From Pomphorhynchus laevis (taxonomy: Eukaryota > Acanthocephala > Palaeacanthocephala > Echinorhynchida > Pomphorhynchidae), in the NCBI GenBank assembly GCA_012934845.2, contig WNNJ02003226.1:1-64000 (forward strand): a stretch of DNA of 64,000 bases, read 5' to 3'. Shown here one piece after another: positions 49,301 to 60,029 of this stretch (positions are counted from its first letter, which is position 1; each line of letters opens with the position of its first letter). The notes under the pieces are model-generated. The model had not been told where the DNA came from, did not search any database, and worked only from the letters and a program-made list of their open reading frames with translations. A program made the position numbers and the translations under genes.

Positions 49301-49441
49301 AGAATAAGATACTAGATAGTTATTTTAGAGGAAATACATCATTAGCATGTATTTGGCCCCGCTGCTATGTTGGGTAGAGGAGTTAGGGGCCGAAACCTGA
49401 TAGCATAGCAGTTCCTCCTGATGACCTCTAATTCTTATTCT
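49301..49441 (+). ncRNA. Structured PLE-1 tail RNA with potential pseudoknot
   Basis: Five complementary pairs fit together in this copy: AGAATAAG 49301-49308 with 49434-49441; AGAGG 49327-49331 with CCTCT 49425-49429; AAATACAT 49332-49339 with ATGTATTT 49347-49354; GGCCCC 49355-49360 with GGGGCC 49386-49391; CTGCTATG 49362-49369 with CATAGCAG 49404-49411. The last two interleave, giving an H-type pseudoknot inside a closing stem. The same sequence follows the RT in copies 1, 2, 4, 5 and 6. It may be the RT-recognition or processing signal. Confidence 0.6.
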
Positions 49442-49496
49442 GATACAACGTATGTTATTTATTAGTCAATTCATAAAAATGACGTTTATTTTAAAT

Positions 49497-49527
<31 letters not shown>

Positions 49528-49663
49528 ACTTGATTAAAATTATAGAAAATCTAAAAACAATTATTAATTTTATTATTTAATTATTAAATTTTGATTTAGC
49601 ATTATTATGTTTTGTTTATTTTATAATTATATAACAATACGTAGACTCAGTTAGCTGATTTAA

Positions 49664-49968
49664 TTCATTTTAAATAAATATCACAAGGAATATATGTAGA
49701 TACACTGTTTTTTAACAGATCAGTAAAATAAAAAATTTAGTACAGTTAAGTATATAAATTAGTCATAAGAAAGAAATTATTCTATAAGATCAGATTAAAA
49801 ACATTGAAAGGTAATTCTAGATAAGCGCGCAAATTGCAATTCTAACATGAATTGCAATTCATGTAATTCATGAATTGCAATACAAATTATTTTGAACAAT
49901 TGAAGAACAAAATCTTTCTGCGTAAGCTGAAAAAAAACGTCACATTAAAATGAATAATATCTAAGAGT
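49664..49968. repeat. Segment duplicated at 60030-60427 (flank of PLE-1 copy 3)
   Basis: About 300 bases after the PLE-1 end are nearly identical to the sequence following copy 5. In 60030-60427 an extra ~100 bases follow GTATATAAATT. Both copies end at AAAATGAATAATATC. As copies 1 and 2 lack it, this is flanking DNA, so element plus flank were duplicated together. Confidence 0.82.
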
Positions 49969-50264
49969 GAGATACTGATAATTGTCAATTGTCCACTCAT
50001 CTACACAATAACTATAATTTTGAGAGTACGGAGAGAATGAAAAATTAATTATAGACTTCTTTTATAAATTTAAATAAAAAAGATTTATTTTTACGTGGCA
50101 AATGCGTGCCGGCGCACGGTTACAAGACCACGAGAAAAAAGTTTAATCATGTGTAGATAATGTGGGTACGGAGGTGGTATTTGAATGTAATAAAGGAGGG
50201 AGCGCGGCGGACGTCGAGAGGAAGCTGATTCCAATCAAGAGGGGCGGTGACGAGGAAATTAAAA
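49969..50264. other. Gene-free stretch
   Basis: No coding signal. A GC-richer piece (50095-50260) contains GAGGGAGCGCGGCGGACGTC and may be an element remnant of unknown type. Confidence 0.4.
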
Positions 50265-50791
50265 CAGCTAACCGAGTCTACGTATTTAATATAATTATAA
50301 AATAAACAAAACATAATAATGTTAAATCAAAATTTAATAATTAAATACTCAAATAAATAATTGTTATTAGATTTTTTATAATTTAAATCAAGTTAAAATA
50401 AAAAATTGAAATTTAAAATAAACGTCATTTTTATGAATTGACTAATAAATAACAAACGTTGTATCAGAATAAGAATTAGAGGTCATCAGAAAGAACTGCT
50501 GTGCTATCAGGTTTCGGCCCCTAACTCCTCTACCCAACATAGCAGCGGGGCCAAATACATGCTAATGATGTATTTCCTCTGAAATAACTATCTAGTATCT
50601 TATTCCAATACAAAGTATATTATTTATTATCCATCCATAAAATTTGCCACTTAAGAGTTTAAATTTATTCTTTATATTATTGTGTTGATTTATATATTTT
50701 ACTATTTTCTGCTTGATGTTATTTTTATAGTAACCTAGTTTAAAATATGTATCGTTAATGATCGTTAATATGTGTCGTTAATGATTAGCTG

Positions 50792-51834
50792 ATGAGAGTA
50801 AATTTGCCAAAATTAAGAAGTCAAATCGATTTGATAACCACCATTCCTGATACACAGGTCGCTTACTTACTACTGCGACATTGCGCCAGTGCCCCGAAAA
50901 TAAACCACCTGATGAGAACGATTGATCCTGACTATGGCAACACGTTTTACAAAAGTTTTGATGATTCGACCATTTCCGCTTTTAGCGAGATGACGTCTGT
51001 CCAGCTAAACCCTCAGATACGAACCCAAATTACGCTTCTTTTAAGGTCGGGTGGCTTCGGGATCCGCGAAACTGTGAAGCATGCACCTTGTGCGTACATT
51101 GCCAGTGTACAAAGGGTATGTGCCGAATGGGGACTTTCTGTCAATACTTTCCCAGGACTATCTGACTTTATCGAGAGATTATCTTCACTACATGAATCAC
51201 CACCAATAATGCAATCTGACAGTCAACACAAGCTATCAATGCTCCTCGATAATAAAGTTCACGAGCAAATGCTTACGGACGTTCACCACTTCAACAGAGC
51301 TCGATTACTGGCTGTGTCACGCCCTCACGCCAGTTCCTGGTTACGAGTGGTCCCAAATAAAGCGCTCGGAATGGACATTCTCCCTTCGCAGTTTTGCGCC
51401 TTAACTCGATTTTGGCTTGGTGCGCCTCGATTTTCACCTGGAAATCGGTGTGGGCGATGCTTTCTCCCCGCTGATTCAGTCGGCCTACATGCGCTGACCT
51501 GCCAATATGGGGGTTACCCGGGACTGCGACACAACGGAATTCGCGATGTGGTCTTTCATGCCGCTCAATCTGCAGGAATGCATGTCGCTTTGGAGGTAAG
51601 GAACCTTATACCAGACCTTCGTGAACGACCTATAGACGTTTTGATTAATGGGGACCCTCCTCGTGCAGTTGATTTCGCTGTAACACATCAACAACAATCA
51701 GCGTACATAGCAAACGCATCAAAAACGCCAGGCTATGCAGCGACAATGTATGCAGTCAATGTTAATGAGAGGAAGTATAGAGCACGTATGGAGTCCGCTG
51801 GTTATCAATTTATACCGGCAGTAGTAGAGACGTA
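50792..51834 (+). pseudogene. LINE B2 thumb, zinc knuckle and RLE endonuclease
   Basis: An open frame of 348 codons up to the LINE E2 junction: DTQVAYLLLRHC, RSGGFGIRETV, HASSWLRVVPN, the knuckle CGRCFLPADSVGLHALTC, GLRHNGIRDVVFHAAQSAG, then the nuclease RPIDVLINGDPPRAVDFAVT with NERKYRARMESAG. After FIPAVVETY the frame passes without a stop into LINE E2 (to 52309), so the apparent 505-residue protein is an accident of insertion. The element resumes at 52745 with GGWNDQGERLMRSIARQ. Confidence 0.82.
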
Positions 51835-52729
51835 CGTCCACCAAGGAAGCGTGCTTTCGCCACTTCTGTTTATTCTGGTCATGGATACCTTAACGAGCGA
51901 CATTCAGCGTCAAGCACCTTATACCCTACTATATGCGGACGACGTCTTTTTAGCTTCCGTCAATAAGACCGACCTCACGCAGTTAGTCAAGCTTTGGAAT
52001 GACAGATTAGCACGACATGGCCTGCGGCTAAACACTAGGAAGACTGAGTACTTGACGACCAATACAAACGATACGAACACGATCAATATCAACGGAACAG
52101 ACCTTCCACGGACCGAAAATTTCAAATATCTAGGATCGGTGCTCTCAGCTGATGGCAAATTGAACAACGAAATAACTGCCAGAATCAATGCTACATGGAT
52201 GAAGTGGCGTGCTACAACTGGCATAATGTGCTACCGCAAAATGAAGGATAGCATAAAGTCAAAGATATATCGAAGCGTTATTCGTCCCATTGCTTTTTAT
52301 GGAGCATAATGCTGGCCTATCACAAAGATAGCGGAACGTCGTCTCGCTGTCATGGAGACGAAGATGCTTCGATGGACAAGCGGTTTTAGTCTTTTAAATC
52401 GGGTTCGCAATGATGATATTTACCGACGATACGGTGTGATGCCTATCAGTGAGAAAATGCTAGAAGCCCGTCTCCGCTGGTTTGGCCACACTCTACGGGC
52501 ACATGACGGTTCCATCGCAAAGGCAGGCTTGAAAATAGACTTTAAAGGCAAACGCCCCAAAGGACGACCAAGACAGCGATGGTCTGACACGCTGCACAAG
52601 GATCTAAGAGATGCTGGACTACACCCTGATCTGGCTTCGGATCGTTGCAAATGGAGGATGCGTTCCATGAGAGCCGACCCCGCCAACACACGGGAAAAAG
52701 GCTAAAGAAAAAGAAGAAGAAGAAGAAGT
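51835..52729 (+). mobile_element. LINE E2: RTE-like, 5'-truncated, inserted in LINE B2
   Basis: Starts at VHQGSVLSPLLFILVMD (RT motif B) and contains LLYADDVFLA (catalytic YADD), KTEYLTTNTND, NFKYLGSVLS (motif E), and the RTE-type C-terminus METKMLRWTSG, RARLRWFGH-like phrase and KGRPRQRWSDTLHKDL. One stop at 52307-52309 interrupts it; the frame continues to ANTREKG and a stop at 52703. Tail of GAA/AAG triplets. Target duplication AGTAGTAGAGACGTA at 51820-51834 and 52730-52744. Young. Confidence 0.88.
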
Positions 52730-54931
52730 AGTAGTAGAGACGTATGGGGGCTGGAACGACCAAGGCGAACGTCTCATGCGATCGATAGCAAGACAGATAT
52801 TCGCCACAAGTGGGATCGAATATCATAAAACGGTAGATCACCTATTCCAAAGAGCATCGTTGGCCCTCATGCGCGGAAATGCTCGGGCAATCTTAGCGTC
52901 GTTGAATGGACGCAACCACCCACTATCTGATGCCCCACAGACGATAATGGAAACACCGAAGCGTCGTATGTTCAATACTGAACCATACAATGATATCGCT
53001 GGTATATTAACTCGATTATCATCAGTCAAAAGCGAATCATGTGGGGTTCAATTGCAAGCATTGGACGGGCAACCGAATCAGCTGCAAATACGGTAAAGGA
53101 GACAAGCCAGGTAGACGCCGGCGAGGAGAATGTGGCGAGCTTGGACACAAGCCGCTCGTGGCGGCACTGGAGAGTTTGTGAAGAGCTCACACTAAATAAT
53201 TTATTTTATATCTTGATTTAAAAAAATATGTATCTATTAAATTATTTAAATGATTTTGAAGAAAGCCAATATCATTACATATTGTTGCAATTCTTAAAAT
53301 TTCATTATTTAATGTATTATATTTTATATTATATGGTATGCATGAATGCTCATGCAAAAATATGTTTCTTGTAAATTTAAATATGTCATCTTTACGATAT
53401 AAATTAATAGTAGTTTTGGTTAATCTTAATTTAATGTTCATATCTAGATATACACCTTCTTTATCATTAATATTGGTTTTGTTAAGAATAAGGCTTTCTG
53501 TATAAATGTGCTCACTAATTGAATGAAAATTATTAGAATTAAATACACATATATCATCAATGTATCGAAACATATATTTCATATATTCATATTGTTTAGA
53601 TTTAGTTTTTACACAGTTATGAACAAATTCATATTCTATAAAGCTTAAAAACAAGTCAGCTATAATTGGGCTACTATTACCACCCATTGGAACACTTTTT
53701 ACTTGTCTAAATATAGATGTCCCTACTTTTAAATAATTTTGATTTATCAAAATATTTAAGGATTCTATTAATTCAATTTTATCCATATATTTATATTTAT
53801 TTGATGGTTTAATTTTTGTTAGATAGGCGTTATAATTATTATAACATATATATGTATATCTTTTTCCGAATATAAGGTTAATTAATTTTACTAACGCTTC
53901 TTTAATATCTACTAAATCTAGATTTGTATAAAGCGTACTAAAATCGTATGTATTTATATTTTGAAAATTTATTCCTTTTGTCTGTTCTAAAAATTCTTTT
54001 GTAGAATTAATACTGAAATAGTGTTTTATACCAGTATTAATTTCGATTACCTTGCAATATTTTTTAAAGTGTGCTTTAATTACTTTAAGTATTTTATTCA
54101 TATAGACAGAAAGTGGTTTTAATGTACATTTAAACGCACTACATATGAACCTAGGTTTTATTGGATTTTTATGTAATTTTAGATTCCAATATAATATAGG
54201 TATAGTTTTATTATCTAATTCAACATTTATACCCTTTTTATCCATTATAGAACAGTGACTTGTAATAATTGTTTCTAAACTCAACTCACTACGTTCATAT
54301 GTTGGATTTACATTTAAATCATTAGAATTAACCTCTTTCATTAGTATATCATAATAAAGCTTTTTGCATATGAAGACAAAGTTATTACTAGCTTTATCAA
54401 TAGTTGTTATTATATAGTTATCGTTTAATTTAGTAAGTTCTTTTTACATATTTTTATTAATTTTATCTTTCCTTTTATAATTGTTTGTTATTTTCATTTA
54501 TTTTTAATTTTATCAAATATATAATCTTTCCAAATTTTTATCTTAGATATACTCGAGCTTTTACTATTAATCAGCTTACTAAAGTAATCATTTAAGTTAT
54601 TATATAACGAATTGTAAATTTTATTTTTGTCGTTGTTATTATTTAATCTATATTTATACCCTTTTGATAGCAACTTTCTTAATTCACAATTTTCAATTAA
54701 TTCTTGATTATGGGTACATATATGTTCATTTATTTTATCAAAACTAAGACTTTTACAATTGCATTCTGTTTCCATTATGTTTCTAATATTATCGTTACAT
54801 ATTGATTTTAATTCTTTATTATAATTACAAATTTTTCGTCCTAATGGTGGTAGGAGTTTATACCTTATTTTAAGAATATATTTACTTAAATCTGACCCTA
54901 TTATTTCTCTACTTTTAGAATTATTTAAAAG

Positions 54932-57170
54932 CTTGGAGTCCGTAGTTGTTAGAGTGATTGGGAAAGTAGAGTAAGATAGAATTATGGGAAAGCAGAGATA
55001 GAGAGAGGTAGGGCGGGTGTCGTCTAAGAAAGGGAGGTGAATGAACGATGGGGAGCCGACAGCGATGAGACGAAAAGTTACGAGAAAAAGGCGGAGTTGT
55101 ATGCGGGTGTGGATGGTAGGTCAGGATAGTTGAGCAAGATATGTGGATGTGTGGTCAAAGCGACGAAGACGTATGAGCACTCGAACGGCGGAGTTTATGA
55201 TGCGTTGTAGGAGTAGGATGATGGATTTTTGAAGAATTGGCGAAAAGGCTGAGTCAGTAATCGATTTTAGGGAAAAGAAGAGATGAAAGAAGAGACATAC
55301 AGAAACGGGAGTCGATAAGAAGGCTGATACGGAGGATGTCACGGGAATTAAGTTAGACAAAGGGACCTTGTCACGGACATACGGTTTAAGGGAAATATGA
55401 TCGTCAAAATAAAATCATAAGAAAGAGAGTTTGTGAACTATGGGGATAATTGATGGGTCAAAAGATATAGGGGGAGTATATATGTTAGGCTGACGGGAGA
55501 GGATCAACATTATTTTAAACTTGCTTGGTTTAGAACAAGATGAAGATGGGAGATACGTTTGTAGACAGAAGAAAGACAGTAGGAGGCAGAAATTGCGCTA
55601 TTGTGTATGCAATATGCTGGTGCATGAACATGTATTAGGATGTCATCGGTGTACTGCATGACGTAAAAGGAGTAAGGATTGATAAATGGATAGAGATCGC
55701 CATGTATAAGAGAGAAAAACATGGGTCCTAGGACTGATCCTTGTGGGACCCCGTAGAAAATAGGGATGGGAGGGGAGGATGATGAATTTAAACAGACTCA
55801 AAAAGAATGGTCGGATAGATATGAGGCAAATCATGCTACGGAAGAGATAGAAAAGCCGTAATCATAACAAAGGCGTGAAAGGAGGTTGAAGTGGTCGACG
55901 ATGTCGAACGCGGAGTCGAGGTCGAAGGAGATGATAACACTAAATAGAGCCAAGTCACGAGAAATGAGTATGTCGTTGTAAGCTTTTATACGGGCTATTT
56001 CTATGAAGTGAATAGAGCGTAAAGCGAATTGGAAAAAAGGTACAAATTGGATGAAGAGAGACAAAAGTTGATTTGTATTTAGATAATGCGTTCTAAGAGC
56101 TTATAAAGAGTAGGAATAAATAAAATGATGCAATAGCGAGAAGGAAGTGATTGGTCGAACAATTGTTTCTTTACAAGGGAACAAACCTTGGCGGATATCT
56201 AGTGTAAAGGGAATATACAACTACAGATAGACGAGTTAAACAAAGTGGTGAGGACAGGGGATATCGATGAGCACATGGATTTACAGGTAGGCAGAGTATC
56301 GGTAGATGAGGTTTTGTTGGACAAGGACATTAGGACAGATGATACTTCGGCAGGTGATACAGTAAGAAAATAAAAAGTTCCGGAAGGGTAAAAGAGGCGA
56401 GTAACAGTGAGATATTATTGAGTGTGTGAGAGAGCAACGTGGATACTTCGGTCTGAAGAAATTACGAATAATCATGAAGATTTATGTTGCAAAACGAAAG
56501 GGAGAGAGAAAGGATTGAGTTGAAAGTATGCAGAGAGACTTAAAGTTTAATGAATGTTCATTTTATGCTACAATAAGGAGCTGCATTTGGTACATAGTAG
56601 GTAAAGATGATACCGGCGAAAAGCAAGATAGGAATCACGGAGACAGCATGCGCGAGCGAATATCACGTTTGAGATAGCTGTAATAGACCAGAAAAGTATG
56701 ACGTAGTCGACGCTTTTTTTGAACCCGTGCAAGCGACCGTGATAATGAGCACTGAAGGGCAGGAGAAGATCGAAAGTGGATGTGAGTTTAGAGTCGAAAA
56801 GAAATTCAACATCGTGAGGAGAGGATGAGCTTATTGTTGGAGAAGATAATGACGATTTGAGTAAAGAAGATCAAAGAAGGGCGATATCAAGATTTCTCCA
56901 ATGGCGAGGTAAGATGGTAGGTGTGTGAGACGGGGAGTGGTTGGAAGTGAGATAAAGGGTGACGAGAAAGTGATCGGATAGAGCAGGATCGGAAATGGAC
57001 AGTGAAGTGTAGGCAGCAAAATGACCATTGAAAGAGATGATGTCGATTTCCCTGCCACGGATATGTGTGGGGGGCAGTGGATAAGAGATTGTAATTGTAG
57101 TTGGATAGAAAAAGTTAGTGAGGAAACACTGATATTGGCAAAACATAAAATCAGTAATTTTTAGGTAAAT
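54932..57170 (-). mobile_element. LINE F: CR1/L2/Jockey-type LINE, decayed
   Basis: GC-richer than its surroundings. Minus strand: end of the AP-type endonuclease (57146-56831; GREIDIISFNGHFAAY, SDPALSDHFLVTLYL), RT (56064-55510; SFDLDSAFDIVDH, FYGVPQGSVLGPMFFSL, MQYTDDILIHV with active site YTDD) and C-terminus (55360-55000; INSAVRVLIRLRRFDHTSTY). Several frame changes. Its 3' end at 54932 touches PLE-1 copy 4. Confidence 0.78.
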
Positions 57171-57310
57171 ATATCAGTTTAAAATTTCTAGACACTACAG
57201 AAGCAGACTTATTACGTACGAACGAAGTAAAACCGGGTCAATTCTATATATGTTTCAAAAACGCATATTTAAAATGTATCATGTATAGTATGTGTTTTAT
57301 GTGTATACAT

Positions 57311-57372
57311 TGTATTGCTACAACTGATGAGGCTCCTCAAAGCCTAAACGGTACGCCGTCTTGCAGTGTAGA
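57311..57372 (+). ncRNA. Hammerhead ribozyme, type I (decayed), unit 1
   Basis: CTGATGA 57324-57330, stem II GGCT-CCTCAA-AGCC, TAAA in place of GAAA (57345-57348), stem III ACGG-TACG-CCGT, cleavage triplet GTC with the C at 57360, then stem I TTGCAGTG pairing imperfectly with ATTGCTACAA upstream. All helices are present without extra bases. The changed G of GAAA should abolish or reduce cleavage. Confidence 0.75.
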
Positions 57373-57657
57373 AGCATGAAATTCTCTATATATAGAGAAG
57401 TCCAACAAGTGTAATAGACAAACCTGGTTGAATCAAACCAAAGTTATTTATTGGTCATCTGAGGATCAAAAGCGGCGGTGCTATTTCCTTTGTAATTTAT
57501 TATATTAGTCATTAATTGATCTCGCTAATATCTATTCCACTGAAAAGAATCCACTGCATTGCATTGTCTTCGAAAGCAGTAGCTACATCATGCAATTAGT
57601 ATATAGTGAATTCTTTCTGCTTTAATCTAAATATAGTATGTTTTCATGTGTATACAT

Positions 57658-57716
57658 AGTATTGTGCAACTGATAAAGCTTCTCGAAACCGAAACGGTGC
57701 GCCGTTTGCAGTGTAG
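57658..57716 (+). ncRNA. Hammerhead ribozyme, type I (decayed), unit 2
   Basis: CTGATAA 57670-57676 (the conserved G of CTGATGA is A), degraded stem II, intact GAAA (57691-57694), stem III ACGG-TGCG-CCGT, and TTGCAGTG stem I. The defects differ from unit 1, so a functional ancestor is implied. Confidence 0.7.
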
Positions 57717-58107
57717 AAGCATGAAATTCTAAATATAGAGAGAAAAGCAGATAGGAGTAATAGATAGTCCTGATTGAATCAAACCTTTAATTAATTTATA
57801 AGTCGTCTGAGGATCCCAAGCAGCGAGGCTGTTTATTTTGTAATTATTATATAAGTCATTTAATGATCCTGCTGATGTCTATTGCAATGAAAAAATTCAC
57901 TGCATATTTTTGGCGACCAGATTAATTATATACAGACAAAGTCTTTTTTTCCAGATTTCATGACTCTAATTACTGAATTTTTCAGATTGAAAAAGTCCTA
58001 GATTTGAACGAAACGTTTTACATAAAAGTCTCCGTTTTTTGCTAATGTTTATAGTAGTAAAAAATTTTGGCTATTTACTACCTTAGATATTATATACCTG
58101 AACTAAA

Positions 58108-60028
58108 TAAAGTATATATATTTGATAATAAAACTATACCTATATTATATTGGAATACAAAATTACATAAAAATCCAATAAAACCTAGGTTCATATGTAG
58201 TGCGTTTAAATGTACATTAAAACCACTTTCTGTCTATATGAATAAAATACTTAAAGTAATTAAAGCACACTTTAAAAAATATTGCAAGGTAATCGAAATT
58301 AATACTGGTATAAAACACTATTTCAGTATTAATTCTACAAAAGAATTTTTAGAACAGACAAAAGGAATAAATTTTCAAAATATACGATTTTAGTACGCTT
58401 TATACAAATCTAGATTTAGTAGATATTAAATAAGCTTTAGTAAAATTAATTAATCTTATATTCGAAAAAAGATATACACATATTTGTTATAATAATTATA
58501 ACGCCTAAATGTACATTAAAAAATGTACATTAAAAAATTAATCGTACATTAAAAAATTAAATGTACATTAAATTAATTAATCTTATATTCGGAAAAAGAT
58601 ATACATATATTTGTTATAATAATTATAAAGCCTAAATGCACATCAAAACCACTTTCTGTCTATATGAATAAAATACTTAAAGTAATTAAAGCACACTTTA
58701 CAAAATATTGCAAGGTAGTCGAAATTAATACTGGTATAAAACACTATTTCAGTATTAATTCTACAAAATAATTTTTAGAACAGACAAAAGGAATAAATTT
58801 TTAAAATATAAATACATACGATTTTAGTACGCTTTATACAAATCTAGATTTAGTAGATATTAAAGAAGCGTTAGTAAAATTAATTAATCTTATATTCGGA
58901 AAAAGATATACATATATTTGTTATAATAATTATAACGCCTATCTAACAAAAATTAAACCATCAAGTGAATATACAAATATGGATAAAATTGAATTAATAG
59001 AATCCTTAAATATTTTGATAAATCAAAATTATTTAAAAGTAGGGACATCTATATTTAGACAAGTAAAAGGTGTTCCAATGGGTGGTAATAGTAGCCCAAT
59101 TATAGCTAACTTGTTTTTAAGCTTTATAGAATATGAATTTGTTCATAACTGTGTAAAAACTAAATCTAAACAATATAAATATATGAAATATATGTTTCAA
59201 TACATTGATGATATGTGTATTTAATTCTAATAATTTTTATTCAATTAGTGAGCACATTTATCCAGAAAGCCTTATTCTCAACAATACCAATATTAATGAT
59301 AAAGAAGGTGTATATCTAGATATGTACATTTAATTAGCATTAACTAAAACTACTATTAATTTATATCGTAAAGATGACATATTTAAATTTACAAGAAACA
59401 TATTTTTGCATGAGCATTCATGCATACCATATAATATAAAATATAATACATTAAATAATGAAATTTTAAGAATTTCAACAATATGTAATGATATTGGCTT
59501 TCTTCAAAATCATTTAAATAATTTAATAGATACATATTTTAAACTAGGTTACTATAAAAATAACATCAAGCAGAAAATAGTAAAATATAAATCAACACAA
59601 TAATATAAAGAATAAATTTAAACTCTAAAGTGGCAAATTTTTATGGATGGATAATAAATAATATACTTTGCATTAGAATAAGATACTAGATAGTTATTTC
59701 AGAGGAAATACATCATTAGCATATTTGGCCCCGCTGCTATGTTGGGTAGAGGAGTTAGGGGCCGAAACCTGATTGCATAGCAGTTCCTCCTGATGACCTC
59801 TAATTCTTATTCTGATACAACGTCTGTTATTTATTAGTCAATTCATAAAAATGACGTTTATTTTAAATTTTATTTTTTATTTTTTTATTTTTTAACTTGA
59901 TTAAAATTATAGAAAATCTAAAAACAATTATTAATTTTATTATTTAATTATTAAATTTTGATTTAGCATTATTATGTTTTGTTTATTTTATAATTATATA
60001 ACAATACGTAGACTCAGTTAGCTGATTT
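58108..60028 (+). mobile_element. PLE-1 copy 5 with internal repeats
   Basis: RT pieces from 58108 (IPILYWNTKLHKNPIKPRFI) with a partly repeated middle (58420-58930) containing TGTACATTAAAAAATTAA repeats, then the C-terminal half (58979-59640; VPMGGNSSPIIANL, box YIDD), tail (59650-59820) and terminal motif at about 60010-60028. It is broken in several places. Same downstream flank as copy 3. Confidence 0.82.
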
Positions 60029-60029
60029 A

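Larger units (their letters stand above)
47925..49663 (+). mobile_element. PLE-1 copy 3, best preserved RT
   Basis: Starts inside the coding region and runs to the stop at 49287, the structured tail and the terminal ACTCAGTTAGCTGATTTAA at about 49663. 5'-truncated; carries few breaks. It inserted close to the MIOS WD40 exons. Confidence 0.85.
50754..53222 (+). mobile_element. LINE B2, 5'-truncated, inserted in PLE-1
   Basis: Starts with a short repeated CGTTAATGAT stretch (probably untemplated bases at the 5' junction), then RT thumb, zinc knuckle and endonuclease of LINE B. It is itself split by LINE E2 (51835-52729). The 12-base target duplication AAAATATGTATC flanks it. 3' end near 53222 with AT-rich tail. 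Confidence 0.85.
50265..54931 (-). mobile_element. PLE-1 copy 4, split by LINE B2
   Basis: Tail and RT end at 50265-50753, the remainder of the coding region at 53223-54931. Terminal motif CAGCTAACCGAGTCTACGTA near 50270. The break lies at AAAATATGTATC, present on both sides (50742-50753, 53223-53234). It includes the N-terminal cluster (ECNCKSLSFDKINEHIC near 54770). The longest PLE-1 copy here; LINE F cuts or abuts its 5' side at 54931. Confidence 0.85.
57280..57920 (+). mobile_element. Retrozyme-like tandem dimer with hammerhead motifs
   Basis: Two diverged head-to-tail units, period about 346 bases (CTGAT boxes at 57324 and 57670). Shared phrases: GTGTATACAT, TTGCAGTGTAGAAGCATGAA, TTGAATCAAACC, GTC(A/G)TCTGAGGATC and CACTGCAT. 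No coding capacity. Each unit contains a type I hammerhead. Size, tandem arrangement and ribozyme match the small non-autonomous retrozymes described in animals, thought to use Penelope-like RT. Confidence 0.68.

Noticed and set aside
49355-49411. HDV-like ribozyme in the PLE-1 tail
   Set aside because: Only the interleaved P1/P2-like pairing is present; no P3 hairpin, P4 or catalytic C region can be assigned.
49381-49429. GAAA...CTGATGA in the PLE-1 tail as a permuted hammerhead
   Set aside because: CTGATGA is followed by CCTCT, which does not pair with the bases before GAAA (GGGGCC), and no stem III/GUH site fits in any permutation or on the other strand.
50792-52309. Possible endonuclease-RT fusion gene
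   Set aside because: The junction coincides with a target duplication and the 3' triplet tail of LINE E2; it is a nested insertion, not a gene.
57985-58020. Another terminal hammerhead-like hairpin (TTGAAAAAGTCC...GAACGAAACG)
   Set aside because: The stem before GAAA does not pair beyond two or three bases; probably a decayed terminus but too weak to call.
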